This document shows positions 26,234 through 35,079 of a stretch of 64,000 nucleotides of DNA, piece after piece. The notes beneath the pieces are model-generated. The model saw only the letters and a program-made list of their open reading frames with translations, was not told the DNA's origin and searched no databases. Both the position numbers and the translations under genes were made by a program. This DNA is from Methanolobus sp. WCC4. Lineage in GTDB: Archaea > Halobacteriota > Methanosarcinia > Methanosarcinales > Methanosarcinaceae. Location: positions 762,480-826,479 of the forward strand of contig NZ_CP150629.1 of the NCBI RefSeq assembly GCF_038022665.1, given 5' to 3'. Position 1 is the first letter of the stretch, and each line of letters opens with the position of its first letter.

Positions 26234-27208
26234 TCACATCCATTCATAGTGCTGTGCTACTTCCAGGTTGAAATTATACATGAGACTGTTCTCTACGTAA
26301 CCAAAGAAAAGACATTTCCTGCAGTTGTGTGCCATATCCTTCCGTAGCTTCTTCGTGTTCTCCCATACATTGGCTATTCCGTCATCTATATGCCCTATTG
26401 GTGTTCGATTCACCCTGCAGTTCTCAATACTTCCGTCTGCTGTCACATCCAGTATTATATCGTTAGCATGGCATGTGAACTCTGTCCTGAGATCACGGAC
26501 CATTCTCAGGTATGTGTAGGAATTGATGATCGGGTAACCCTCCTTTTTCATCTCCATGATCCTGTCCACTGTCCTGCGGTATTTCTCCATATCCCTTATT
26601 CCCATGTCGTTCCATGTGTCACTTTCAATTCCCTGGAATTCGTACATGGGCTCGAATGAGATCTTCACATCCAGTTCCTTTGTCATGGTGATCAGTTCTT
26701 CAATATCATCGAGGTTCTTCCCGCTGATGACACAGTTCAGCAGAAGCGGGTTCTTGATAACCTCTCGTGCTTTCACGATGCCCGGCATGATCCTGTCAAG
26801 GCTGATACCTCTTATGTCCTTATAACTGGAGGTGCCATCCACAGAAACTGAGAGATAGTCAAGGTCCTTCAGTTCATCTATCCTCTTTTCCAGCAGCAGG
26901 CCATTGGTGATGAGCGAGGTAATCATTCCCAGTTGTTTTGCATGGGCCAGTATCTCAGGCAGATCCTCCCTCAAAAGAGGCTCTACTGTCCATGCATTGT
27001 AGACGAGTATTCCAAAGCCTCTTGCTTCTTCAAGGAGCCTGAATATATTTTCAAGTTCCATTTCCTCCCCTTCAGTTTTCCAGTATTCGCAAAAAGAGCA
27101 TTTCATGTTGCATCTGGAATTGATAGCATGTGACAGTACAAAGGGTCTTTTTCTTATCCGCATTTGCCAGACAGCCTTTGCTGCAATGAGGGGTGAGTAT
27201 TTTGCCAT
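26234..27208 (-). CDS. radical SAM domain protein
   Basis: A 324-residue protein with the 4Fe-4S motif CNMKCSFC near residue 33 (C-x3-C-x2-C), preceded by LSHAINSR. The TIM-barrel part includes TSLITNGLLL and LDYLSVSVDGTSS, as in MoaA/PqqE-type enzymes. The C-terminal third contains further cysteines (CHAND, ENCRVN, HNCRKCLFF), in the style of a short SPASM or auxiliary cluster domain. The substrate is unknown. It is divergent from cbiM, so a role connected with corrinoids is possible but unproven. Confidence 0.82.
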   Translation of the reverse strand: MAKYSPLIAAKAVWQMRIRKRPFVLSHAINSRCNMKCSFCEYWKTEGEEMELENIFRLLEEARGFGILVYNAWTVEPLLREDLPEILAHAKQLGMITSLITNGLLLEKRIDELKDLDYLSVSVDGTSSYKDIRGISLDRIMPGIVKAREVIKNPLLLNCVISGKNLDDIEELITMTKELDVKISFEPMYEFQGIESDTWNDMGIRDMEKYRRTVDRIMEMKKEGYPIINSYTYLRMVRDLRTEFTCHANDIILDVTADGSIENCRVNRTPIGHIDDGIANVWENTKKLRKDMAHNCRKCLFFGYVENSLMYNFNLEVAQHYEWM

Positions 27209-27314
27209 GGTGTTCTATCCGTTCTATCACTTTCTCTTTTATATATCTTGGTTTTGTCCGGCTGAGTTTCTACAAAAAATGAGTAATACGTTTTTTGATA
27301 ATGTTAGTTCATTA

Positions 27315-27369
27315 AGTATATATACATCCTATTACGTATCCACAAGTGTTACGAAAATTAATAATTTTC
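27315..27369 (+). promoter_or_regulatory. cbiMN promoter with palindromic operator candidate
   Basis: A TATA box (AGTATATATACATCC) lies at about 27315-27329. Downstream, where the transcript should start, is the perfect palindrome GAAAATTAATAATTTTC (27353-27369), flanked by GTG and CAC at equal distances. A metal- or cobalamin-responsive repressor site is a plausible reading. The ribosome binding site GAGG precedes the ATG at 27403. Confidence 0.5.
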
Positions 27370-27402
27370 ACATCACTGGTCATAACATCATGAGGAGTTA
27401 AA

Positions 27403-28053
27403 ATGCATATACCTGATTCATTCATACCAATGGGACAGGCTATCATCTACTGGGTGATCGCTCTGCCTTTCATATTCATGTCCCTTAAATGGGCAAGAAA
27501 AGAACTTGACGACATGAAAGTACCTATCCTTGCTGCACTTGCGGCAGGTATTTTTGCCATACAGGCACTCAACATCCCAATAGGCATGGGAACCAGCGGG
27601 CACATGGTCGGTGCTGCACTTGTAGCTATCATATTCGGTAGTCCCTGGGCCGGTGTTCTCGTACTTACACTCGTCCTGCTGGTACAGGGCTTTGTCTTTG
27701 GTGATGGTGGCATAACAACAATGGGTGCAAATATCTTTAATATGGGTGTTATTTCCGGTTTTGTAGGATACTATACCTTTGCAGCAGTAAAGGATATGGC
27801 TGGAATAAAGACTGCTTCCTTTGTAGGGGCATGGCTTGGATTGTTTGTGTCCGCACTTGCATGTGCTATTGAGATGTATGCTGCAGGAACCTTCCCTCTG
27901 GAAGCAGGACTTGCAGCAATGGGTCTTTACCACCTTATAATCGGATTCATTGGCGAAGGTCTTATCACTGCTATAGTCATCACTGCCATAGGAAAAGCAA
28001 GACCTGATCTGCTGGATTCATCCGTTACCAGCACAAAAGGGGTAGGAGCATGA
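27403..28053 (+). CDS. cbiM: cobalt/nickel ECF transporter, CbiM subunit
   Basis: Substrate-binding membrane subunit of an energy-coupling-factor importer for Co2+ or Ni2+. The N terminus MHIPDSF matches the family's metal-binding MHI-P/x-D/E-G start, in which the amino group and His2 bind the ion. About six to seven hydrophobic helices follow, with conserved NIPIGMGTSGHMVGAAL and FVFGDGGITTMGANIFNMG. Its stop overlaps cbiN by four bases. Whether cobalt or nickel is carried cannot be told from sequence alone. Confidence 0.93.
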   Translation: MHIPDSFIPMGQAIIYWVIALPFIFMSLKWARKELDDMKVPILAALAAGIFAIQALNIPIGMGTSGHMVGAALVAIIFGSPWAGVLVLTLVLLVQGFVFGDGGITTMGANIFNMGVISGFVGYYTFAAVKDMAGIKTASFVGAWLGLFVSALACAIEMYAAGTFPLEAGLAAMGLYHLIIGFIGEGLITAIVITAIGKARPDLLDSSVTSTKGVGA

Positions 28054-28361
28054 GTGTGACCGTCAGTAAAGGTATGAATATGAAGTTCCTCTACGCAGGA
28101 ATTGCAATTGCTTTACTTATATCTGTACTTGCACCTTTCCTTGCATCCCCTGACCCGGATGGACTGGAAAGTGCTGCTGGTGGTGTTATAGATGAAGCTA
28201 CATTCGCTGAAATGGAAGAAGCAGCTCCTTTTGTAGAGTCTCCTATGCCTGACTATGCCATTGAAGGCCAGGGCAAGATGGGTGAGGTCCTTGCTATAGT
28301 GGTTGGTACCCTTCTGGTGCTGGGCATTAGTTTTGGACTCGGGAAACTTGCAAAGAAATAA
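28050..28361 (+). CDS. cbiN: cobalt/nickel ECF transporter, small CbiN/NikN-like subunit (PDGLE)
   Basis: A 103-residue protein with two membrane helices (about residues 11-30 and 78-97) and the motif SPDPDGLES just after the first helix, as in PDGLE-type CbiN/NikN subunits. The extracytoplasmic loop is acidic. It works with CbiM to load metal. T-rich sequence directly after the stop (28362-28400) looks like the transcription terminator of cbiMN. The alternative start at 28074 (MNMKFLY) is possible and would lie closer to family length. Confidence 0.87.
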   Translation: MSVTVSKGMNMKFLYAGIAIALLISVLAPFLASPDPDGLESAAGGVIDEATFAEMEEAAPFVESPMPDYAIEGQGKMGEVLAIVVGTLLVLGISFGLGKLAKK

Positions 28362-28400
28362 CTTCCTTTCCTTCTTTTTCATTTCTCTTTTTTTTTGACT
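28362..28400 (+). terminator. T-rich terminator after cbiMN
   Basis: Several T-runs, the longest about nine bases near 28389-28398, follow the cbiN stop. Archaeal RNA polymerase terminates at such U-rich stretches without a hairpin. The rest of the gap to 28595 is unexplained sequence. Confidence 0.55.
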
Positions 28401-28595
28401 CTGTATAATCCTCTACTTTGTTATAGATCACAGTTGCACGCAGATGAATACAGGTGTGACAAAAAGGAATCTTACCTGCGAAACGTTTCTTTATCAGGCA
28501 TCAAACTTCGGTATGAGGAAAGTGTATCTGTGATTGCCTGCGACCATAGTTGAAATCTCATTGACATCTGTGATCTCTAAAGGCCATTTATTTGA

Positions 28596-29402
28596 TCAGG
28601 ACACAAAAGCCAGCAATAATATGCCGATCGTTATTATTGAAAAAAGAATATCTGTGTTTTTGATGCTGTTCTTGTGAACATATACTTTCTCAGCACTGGA
28701 ATATCCTCTGCAGAGCATGCTTATGTATGTCCTTTCTCCCTGTTCGTAGGAGCGGATGAAAAGTGAGCTTATGGTGTAGGCCACCTGTTCAAGTATCCAT
28801 CTGCGTGGTACGTCCTTGTTCCATATGTAGAACAGGCGTGTCTTCTGGGCGACCCTTATACGTTTGAGTATTATCCAGAATACGAAAAGGTACCTCACCA
28901 TCATTGACAATATCAGGGTGAACTCTGCCGGCATACCAAGGCGTCTGGCCGAAGTGACCATGTCATTCATCTTCATAGTGGAGGACATGAGTACGATGGC
29001 TGTTATGCAGACGGTATATTTTGCAAGTAGTACCATTCCGAAGAATATGCCTTCATACGTCAGGGTGATTCCCAGTGGAAGGTCAAGTGGGTATACTGTA
29101 AATGATCCGATGAATGGCTGCCTGACAAAGGGTTGGATTATCACGATAGCAAGCCCGAAGGGCAGTATCGACAGGAACCTTGCAATAGTATATACAGGGT
29201 TCAGGCGTGCAATTGCCATGAGTGTGATAAGGTATATCTCAAGGATCGCAAGTTTCATGAAGTTAGCTTCATCCATGCGTGGGAGACTGACCGCGAAGAC
29301 AATGATCGCGATGGTAGCGAGTATTTTCACTCTTCCGTCAAGTCTGTGGACAGGGCTATCCTTGTATGCTTCCCTTTCAATATCTGTAAGTGTGATCTCC
29401 AT
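28596..29402 (-). CDS. cbiQ: cobalt/nickel ECF transporter, T component CbiQ
   Basis: Transmembrane coupling subunit with about five to six hydrophobic segments. It carries the two EcfT coupling-helix motifs with A-R-R (TSARRLGMPAEF) and S-x-L-C-R-G (ISMLCRGYSS), which transmit ATPase movement to the S component. Length 268 is normal. It follows cbiO by 12 bases. The transcript converges on cbiMN, so the four transporter genes are in two opposed units rather than one operon. Confidence 0.93.
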   Translation of the reverse strand: MEITLTDIEREAYKDSPVHRLDGRVKILATIAIIVFAVSLPRMDEANFMKLAILEIYLITLMAIARLNPVYTIARFLSILPFGLAIVIIQPFVRQPFIGSFTVYPLDLPLGITLTYEGIFFGMVLLAKYTVCITAIVLMSSTMKMNDMVTSARRLGMPAEFTLILSMMVRYLFVFWIILKRIRVAQKTRLFYIWNKDVPRRWILEQVAYTISSLFIRSYEQGERTYISMLCRGYSSAEKVYVHKNSIKNTDILFSIITIGILLLAFVS

Positions 29403-29414
29403 GGGCAGACCTTT

Positions 29415-30260
29415 TTAGTTCCTGTTCTCGACCAGTCGGATTATCTCATCCCTTGCATCCCGGGGAGTTATCTTTATATCGGCATCCATGCCGGATTCCT
29501 GTAGTAGTTCGAACACTTCTGCAATGCGTGGCATTCTCAGGTGTGCGTTCTCAAGGATCTCGTGTTTCTTGAATATCTCTCTGGCTGTTCCGCTGGCTTC
29601 GATCCTGCCATGGTGCATGATATGGACGATATCTGCAAAAAGAGGAACTATGTCTACATCATGTGTCGAGAGGATTACAGTTATGCCGAATTTTTTGTTC
29701 ATGCCGTCAATTATCTTCATGATATTCTCGGCACTTAATGGATCAAGTCCTGCTGTGGGTTCGTCCAGTACTACGACTTCAGGCTGCATTGCCAGCACTC
29801 CGGCGATTGCTACAAGCTTCTTCTGACCACCACTGAGGTGGTGTGGAGAACGTTCCTCGAAACCTGAAAGGTTCACAAGTTCCAGTGCCTCCTTTACTCT
29901 TCTTTCTACCTCTTCCTCGCCCAGTCCCATGTTAATGGGGCCGAATGCCACATCCTGTTCGATGGTAGGTGCAAGTATCTGGTCGTCAGGATTCTGGAAC
30001 ACTATCCCTACGGTCTGGCGAACCTTCCTGATATTCTTCTTCGATATCTGTTCTCCTTTTACAAGTATCTCGCCGGATGCAGGCTTGAGTATGCCGTTAA
30101 GATGCTTGAAAAGGGTGGATTTACCGGCACCGTTGGCTCCGAGGATGGCTATCTTCTTTCCGGAGTGTATATCGAGGTCGATGTTGTCAAGAGCTTTTGT
30201 CTTGCTACTTGCGTAGAAATAGGATACTCCTTTGAGCTGGACGATAGGTTTTTCGGTCAT
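29415..30260 (-). CDS. cbiO: cobalt/nickel ECF transporter ATPase CbiO
   Basis: ABC ATPase that powers the ECF importer. Walker A GANGAGKST lies near residue 40, the Q-loop at FQNPDDQ, the signature HHLSGGQKK, Walker B VVVLDEPTAGLDP and the H-loop STHDVD. I take the ATG at 30260 (MTEKPIVQLKG) as start; a TTG at 30284 would add eight residues that are not family-like. A short C-terminal tail follows the ATPase domain. Confidence 0.93.
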   Translation of the reverse strand: MTEKPIVQLKGVSYFYASSKTKALDNIDLDIHSGKKIAILGANGAGKSTLFKHLNGILKPASGEILVKGEQISKKNIRKVRQTVGIVFQNPDDQILAPTIEQDVAFGPINMGLGEEEVERRVKEALELVNLSGFEERSPHHLSGGQKKLVAIAGVLAMQPEVVVLDEPTAGLDPLSAENIMKIIDGMNKKFGITVILSTHDVDIVPLFADIVHIMHHGRIEASGTAREIFKKHEILENAHLRMPRIAEVFELLQESGMDADIKITPRDARDEIIRLVENRN

Positions 30261-30488
30261 TGTGGTCACATACAGGTATCTCAACCGGCCAAAAAGCCTG
30301 TTTTTGACAGGAAGTTTTTCATTCTACATAAGAATCCTGTTATAAATACTTGTTTGGTGTTAACAAACAGTAATATTTTTTTATTTATTTTATCTAACAG
30401 TAACTCTTTTCTTAATTCGCTTCTGCTTTGCAGGAAACAAGAATTATTAGAATGATACCAATCTATATCTACTACAAGGGCAAACATA

Positions 30489-32126
30489 ATGCTGATGTTC
30501 AGGAAGATCCGCAGGTACATTACTATTTTCAGGGTATTCTCAAAGTACAATCTATTCAGCCTTCTGTATAGTGAGGTCAACCAGTATTACGTTTCCAACA
30601 GGAGGAATCCCTGTGTACTGGATTCCAGGAACCGGGATAAAGCTGTAAAGCTCAGGAAGGCACTTGAGGAACTTGGACCCACATTCATAAAGCTGGGTCA
30701 GATACTTAGCAAGAGACCTGACATCGTCCCTGCTATCTATATCGAGGAACTCGGGAATCTTCAGGATAATGTCAATCCTCTTGATTTCAACACGATGAAA
30801 GTGGCCTTCGAGGGTTTTAGTTGTAGCATAGGTACCGTTGAGAATGACGAAAGTATTGACCACTCCGGTATAGATATTCTTGATATATTCGATGAATTCA
30901 ATACAGAACCTATTGCTTGTGCCTCCATAGCCCAGGTATATGAAGCAAAGCTCGATGGGAAAAGGGTTGCTGTAAAGATCACAAGGCCAAATCTGGTTGA
31001 GACGATCAATCTTGACCTTGCGATCCTCAATGACATCAAACCTCTTATTGTAAGGGCCATTGGCCTTGGAAAGAATTTCGATATCGACGGTTTCCTTTAT
31101 GAATTCCGTGAGCTTCTCAATCGTGAGCTTGACCTTAGCAATGAGGCAAGGAATATCAGGCGGTTTGACGAGAATTTTGCAGGATTTGATGAGGTTCATG
31201 TTCCACACATCTATGATGATCTTTCAAATGAGAACGTTCTTGTCATGGAGTATATGGAAGGTGTAACCATCAGAAAGCTTTCAGACGTGTCGCCTGAAAA
31301 GAAAAAGTGGTATGCCGATATCATCAGTAGAAGTTACCTTCAGCAGGTTTACATTGATGGTTTCTATCATGCAGATCCCCATAGCTCCAACATAATCCTG
31401 CAGGAAGATGGTATTGCCTATATCGACTTTGGTGCGGTGGGGACGATCGATGATGAACTTAGACGTAATATGCTCAATCTTTTCTATGGTATTTACAAGA
31501 AAAGGCTTGATGTGGTATTCGAATCATTTATGAAGATCACCGGGGTGAACAGTGAAGACATCAATGTACGCAGGTTCAAGCTTGATCTTGATGACATCAT
31601 ATCGAAGCAGAACTATTCATCCGGTGAACGCCAGAGTGATAATTATGCAACCCTTGGTCTGAAGTATGACCTGTCCCTGCCAACTGAGTTCTCAACACTT
31701 GAAAGGGCTCTGATACTCATCGAGGCCAATTGTCTTGAACTGGACCCGAAGTTCAACCTTCTGGAAAATGCTAAACCTGTCATCACGAAGGTCTTGATGA
31801 AGCGCTATTCCCCATTTGAGGCATTCGAGTACCTGCAACTGGAAGGTGACAGATATCTGGAGATCATCAAGGAACTGCCTCAGGGTGTTAACGACGTTAT
31901 TGAGACTATCAGGGGCTATAAGATAGAAAGGTTCGAGAAGAAAGCCGATGAGATAAGGAAATACAGGACGATCGATTCAATTGCAAAGTATATCTTCCTT
32001 CTTGGAATCCTTGTGTCTTCCGCATACCTTGCTATCAATGGTGATGGTTATCTTCCATTTATGGGGGCTGTTGGGTTCATAAGTGCAATATTCCTTTTTG
32101 GATTGCTCTTCATAAGAGACTCATAG
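30489..32126 (+). CDS. ABC1/AarF/UbiB-type atypical kinase
   Basis: A 545-residue member of the ABC1 (ADCK/UbiB) family. The N-terminal lobe has the family's K-x-G-Q motif (FIKLGQILSKRPD), an Ala-rich loop (CASIAQVYEAKL) instead of the usual Gly-rich loop, and VAVKI with the ATP-binding Lys. The catalytic part includes HADPHSSNII and YIDFGAVG (Mg-binding Asp). Two C-terminal membrane helices (about 500-540) anchor it. In bacteria such proteins support ubiquinone synthesis. A methanogen of this kind would use methanophenazine, so a role in isoprenoid-quinone-like metabolism is an inference. Confidence 0.9.
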   Translation: MLMFRKIRRYITIFRVFSKYNLFSLLYSEVNQYYVSNRRNPCVLDSRNRDKAVKLRKALEELGPTFIKLGQILSKRPDIVPAIYIEELGNLQDNVNPLDFNTMKVAFEGFSCSIGTVENDESIDHSGIDILDIFDEFNTEPIACASIAQVYEAKLDGKRVAVKITRPNLVETINLDLAILNDIKPLIVRAIGLGKNFDIDGFLYEFRELLNRELDLSNEARNIRRFDENFAGFDEVHVPHIYDDLSNENVLVMEYMEGVTIRKLSDVSPEKKKWYADIISRSYLQQVYIDGFYHADPHSSNIILQEDGIAYIDFGAVGTIDDELRRNMLNLFYGIYKKRLDVVFESFMKITGVNSEDINVRRFKLDLDDIISKQNYSSGERQSDNYATLGLKYDLSLPTEFSTLERALILIEANCLELDPKFNLLENAKPVITKVLMKRYSPFEAFEYLQLEGDRYLEIIKELPQGVNDVIETIRGYKIERFEKKADEIRKYRTIDSIAKYIFLLGILVSSAYLAINGDGYLPFMGAVGFISAIFLFGLLFIRDS

Positions 32127-32186
32127 ACTTAATTGAGGAGGTAACCCTAAATACTCCGGCACCAATATTTTATTTGGGTGTTGGAA

Positions 32187-32825
32187 ATGTCTCATAAGAC
32201 CAATGGTAAAGGGAACAATTTCGGCTGGTTCTTTGGTGGTAGTCATTACGATGTATTTGCCACCATCCTTGGTTTTGGGCATTCATATTATGGGCGTGTA
32301 GCATCAGCTCTTCCTCTGGAAAGTGGTATGTCCGTACTTGATCTGGGCTGCGGGACTGAATCAGTAGGTATTGCCATATCAGAACGTCTTGAAGGGCATG
32401 TTGATATTCATGGACTCGACCTTTCCAGTGTTCAACTGGGATATGCTACTGAAAAGGGTGAACGCAAGAGCGTACCTTTGAATCTCTATAAGGGAACTAT
32501 GGATATGCTTCCTTTCCATGATGATTCATTCGATCTTGTAGTAACGTCGGTTGCTTTCTGTGAAACGAATTCCGATGTACGTAAGGGTGCTATAGAGGAG
32601 GTCTCACGTGTCCTGAAGGGTGACTCGTACTTTGCTATTGTCGATTGTGCAAAGCCTATCCTGGGTCTGGATACCGTTATGATGCTTCCTTTTTTCATGT
32701 TCAAGGAAACTGCCGATAGCTGGAATAACCATTATCCTGATATTTGCAGGGAGTATGGTCTGGTCCTTGAGAATGAGATATATATTAAATCCTATGTCAA
32801 ATGCCAGCTTTACAGGAAATTATAG
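32187..32825 (+). CDS. class I SAM-dependent methyltransferase
   Basis: A 212-residue protein with motif I VLDLGCGTESVG, an acidic residue after beta-2 (IHGLDLSS) and the post-motif region DMLPFHDDSFDLVVT, all typical of Rossmann-fold methyltransferases of the UbiE/Methyltransf_11 type. The start ATG at 32187 follows GGTG; a GTG at 32178 would add three residues. The substrate is unknown. It follows the ABC1 kinase on the same strand, an association also known from quinone biosynthesis genes, but co-transcription is not shown. Confidence 0.85.
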   Translation: MSHKTNGKGNNFGWFFGGSHYDVFATILGFGHSYYGRVASALPLESGMSVLDLGCGTESVGIAISERLEGHVDIHGLDLSSVQLGYATEKGERKSVPLNLYKGTMDMLPFHDDSFDLVVTSVAFCETNSDVRKGAIEEVSRVLKGDSYFAIVDCAKPILGLDTVMMLPFFMFKETADSWNNHYPDICREYGLVLENEIYIKSYVKCQLYRKL

Positions 32826-32835
32826 GAAAGCTGAT

Positions 32836-32873
32836 TAAAAAAAAAGAATGTGTTGTCCGCACAAAGGCGGACA
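32836..32873 (-). terminator. hairpin terminator of the L1-L10-P1 operon
   Basis: TGTCCGC at 32854-32860 pairs with GCGGACA at 32867-32873 around a six-base loop. On the minus strand a nine-base T-run follows (A-run at 32837-32845). It lies between the convergent methyltransferase and P1 genes. Confidence 0.65.
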
Positions 32874-32886
32874 TGAAGTTGCTTTT

Positions 32887-33192
32887 TTATCCGAAAAGTG
32901 CTCCGAGACCAGCCATGCCGCTCTCTTCTGCTTCTTCCTCTTCTTCTTCAGCTGCTTCTTCTGCTGGAGCTTCCTCAGCTGCTGCTACTGGTGCTGCTGC
33001 TGCTGGTGCTGCTGCGACTGCTGCGGTTGCCATTGCCTCTTCGATGTCTACGCCATCAAGAGCTGCGACAAGTGCCTTTGCACGTGAGTCGTCAACGTCT
33101 ACGCCTGCTGCCTGAAGTACGGCTGCAACTGTTTCTTCTGTAATGTCTTTACCTGCTTTGTGGAGTAAAAGTGCTGCATATATGTATTCCAT
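32887..33192 (-). CDS. rpl12: large-subunit ribosomal protein P1 (L12e)
   Basis: The archaeal stalk protein. The 101 residues comprise an N-terminal helical dimerisation domain ([17 protein letters not shown]), an Ala-rich hinge, a strongly acidic stretch and the terminal motif MAGLGALFG, which recruits translational GTPases. The same terminal motif ends L10 just upstream. It is the last gene of the L1-L10-P1 operon, followed by a hairpin terminator. Confidence 0.97.
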   Translation of the reverse strand: MEYIYAALLLHKAGKDITEETVAAVLQAAGVDVDDSRAKALVAALDGVDIEEAMATAAVAAAPAAAAPVAAAEEAPAEEAAEEEEEEAEESGMAGLGALFG

Positions 33193-33245
33193 GTGAAATC
33201 ACCTTTTATTTTATCAATGTAAATTCTGTAGTTTGTTAAATCTGA

Positions 33246-34274
33246 TCATCCAAAGAGTGCTCCAAGACCGGCCATGCCGTCCTCTTCTGCTGGCTCTTCT
33301 TCCTGTTCCTCTTCCTTCTCTTCTTCTTCAGCAGTCTCTGCCGGGGCGGCTGCTGCTGCTGCACTTGCTGCAGCACCCAGTGCTTCCTTCAGTTCATCGT
33401 CAACTGCTTCCTCATTGTTAGCAGATGCAGCTGATGCGACTGAAAGCATCTCTGAATGTGCTTTTCCAAGAAGTGCGTCGATAATCTCTGGCTCCAGTAC
33501 CACTGCGTTGATACCAAGGTTGCGTGACTCGGTTGCTGCCTTTGCAACGAGTGTCTTGATGTTCTCTGCAGTTGGGTATGCTGCGAACACGGATGTGTTG
33601 AATGCCTGCTGTGTTGCCAGTACGATATCGGAGAAGTACTTATCCTCGTCAATTGCCAGTACATCTGGTGTGAAGATCGATCCGTTCTCGAAAGCTGCTC
33701 TAAGGTCAAGACCTACTTCCATTGGGTAGATCTCAAGTCTTGTGAGCATTGCAGCAAGTTTCTGTGAAACTGCTTCGCCTTCATTTGCAACGGCCTTTGT
33801 CTCTTTGATCACGACCTTTCCACCGTCAATAGCTGCAGGGATTCCTGCTTGCTGCATGTCACCGAGTATCGGTCCAGGTGGGAATGATGTTTCTCCCTTT
33901 TCGACGATGATATCGCGAGGTGCGATAGTACCTGCTTTGATAGGGGATGGGCTCTTGCTCTTTTCCAGTGTCTTGAACAGCTTGAAAGGGTTCTGTTCTG
34001 TGAATATAAGGGCGGTCTGTACGTCAATGTACTTGTCCATTTCCTTTACATCATCACTGGACTGATCAAGGGCTCTTTTCATAAGAGTGTTCCTTGCGAC
34101 TTTCAAAACAGCCTTGTCCTTAAGGTCCCTTCTCATCTTCTGAAGTTGCTTTGCAGGGATTCCACCAATACCTACGACACCAATGATCGGGTATTTGCTG
34201 ATGAGATCCTTTATCTCTTCAACTTCATCCTTCTTCCACTGTGGGATGTGGCTTGTGTGGTGGTCTTCTTCCAT
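33246..34274 (-). CDS. rpl10: large-subunit ribosomal protein L10 (P0)
   Basis: Base of the ribosomal stalk, binding 23S rRNA and several P1 dimers. The 342-residue archaeal form has an N-terminal rRNA-binding domain (WKKDEVEEIKDLI ... VVGIGGIPAKQLQKMRRDL), an inserted domain, C-terminal helices for P1 dimers, an Ala/Glu-rich hinge and the end motif [11 protein letters not shown]. Its ATG overlaps the L1 stop by one base (TAATG). Confidence 0.97.
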   Translation of the reverse strand: MEEDHHTSHIPQWKKDEVEEIKDLISKYPIIGVVGIGGIPAKQLQKMRRDLKDKAVLKVARNTLMKRALDQSSDDVKEMDKYIDVQTALIFTEQNPFKLFKTLEKSKSPSPIKAGTIAPRDIIVEKGETSFPPGPILGDMQQAGIPAAIDGGKVVIKETKAVANEGEAVSQKLAAMLTRLEIYPMEVGLDLRAAFENGSIFTPDVLAIDEDKYFSDIVLATQQAFNTSVFAAYPTAENIKTLVAKAATESRNLGINAVVLEPEIIDALLGKAHSEMLSVASAASANNEEAVDDELKEALGAAASAAAAAAPAETAEEEEKEEEQEEEPAEEDGMAGLGALFG

Positions 34275-34915
34275 TATAGCACCCTCACTGATTTTCCCAT
34301 GGTGGTGGTAACATAAATTGATTTTATGTTATGCTTACCTTTTTCAAGGGAGCCTTCCACTCTGCTAAGGACTGTTTCTACGTTCTCTGCAAGTTTCTGG
34401 ACATCCATGTCCCTGCGGCCAACGGATACGTGGAATGTGAGTTTATCCTTTGATCTTACCCTTATTGAGCCTTTTGCGCTCTTGATAAGATCGCCCACGT
34501 TCTTTCCTGGTGGCAACGGGGTTGGCATCTTTCCTCTAGGACCAAGGATAGCACCAAGTGCCTTACCGATCTGTGCCATGTACTGGACCTCTGCAATGAA
34601 GAAGTCGTATTCATTGGCAACTGACCTTGCACGTGACTTGTCCTCTGCCAACTCTGCAAGATCCTCTTCGGAGAAAACATTCTCTGCGCCAGCATCTTTA
34701 GCCTGGAGACCAACCTCACCTTTCGCAAATACTGCGATTCTGAGGTCTTTACCTAATCCGTTTGGAAGTAATATCTCTTCATCAACACGGTTCTTAGGCT
34801 GACTCATATCCAGATTCTTCAAGTTAATAGCAAGTTCAACACCCTCAGGGAATTTCCTGTCAGGTGATTCAGCTAATAACTTCTCAATAGCTTCTACTGT
34901 TGTTTCGTCTGCCAT
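34274..34915 (-). CDS. rpl1: large-subunit ribosomal protein L1
   Basis: L1 stalk protein and, in methanogens such as Methanococcus, the autogenous repressor of its own operon. The 213 residues include the RNA-binding region GPRGKMPTPLP-like motif (ILGPRGKMP), and end VTTTMGKSVRVL. It has a strong GGAGGT ribosome binding site and its own promoter in the 164-base gap after L11, so L1-L10-P1 form a separate unit. Confidence 0.97.
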   Translation of the reverse strand: MADETTVEAIEKLLAESPDRKFPEGVELAINLKNLDMSQPKNRVDEEILLPNGLGKDLRIAVFAKGEVGLQAKDAGAENVFSEEDLAELAEDKSRARSVANEYDFFIAEVQYMAQIGKALGAILGPRGKMPTPLPPGKNVGDLIKSAKGSIRVRSKDKLTFHVSVGRRDMDVQKLAENVETVLSRVEGSLEKGKHNIKSIYVTTTMGKSVRVL

Positions 34916-35012
34916 TCTTTACCTCCCGTAGTGTTGAACTCAAGGTTCAGGCAGGACCGTTACGGTCTACTACGGATGCGTTTAGAGTTTCAGGTCAGGT
35001 GACCTTCCCTCT

Positions 35013-35045
35013 GTCTATTATATGGTGCGAACACCAATAATTGGT
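35013..35045 (-). promoter_or_regulatory. promoter of the L1-L10-P1 operon
   Basis: On the minus strand a TATA box (CCATATAATAG, about 35013-35023) is preceded by the palindrome ACCAATAATTGGT (35033-35045). A transcript starting about 25 bases after the TATA box would have a leader of roughly 75 bases before the L1 ATG, long enough for an L1-binding mRNA site. Confidence 0.5.
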
Positions 35046-35079
35046 ATTTATTTTAAAGTTATTGGTTTAAAGCATGGGG

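Noticed and set aside
27209..27402. Cobalamin riboswitch upstream of cbiM
   Set aside because: No B12-box-like core; the leader after the TATA box is too short for such an aptamer.
33274..33729. 151-residue plus-strand frame opposite L10
   Set aside because: Ser/Ala-rich shadow of the Ala/Glu-rich L10 tail; no start signals.
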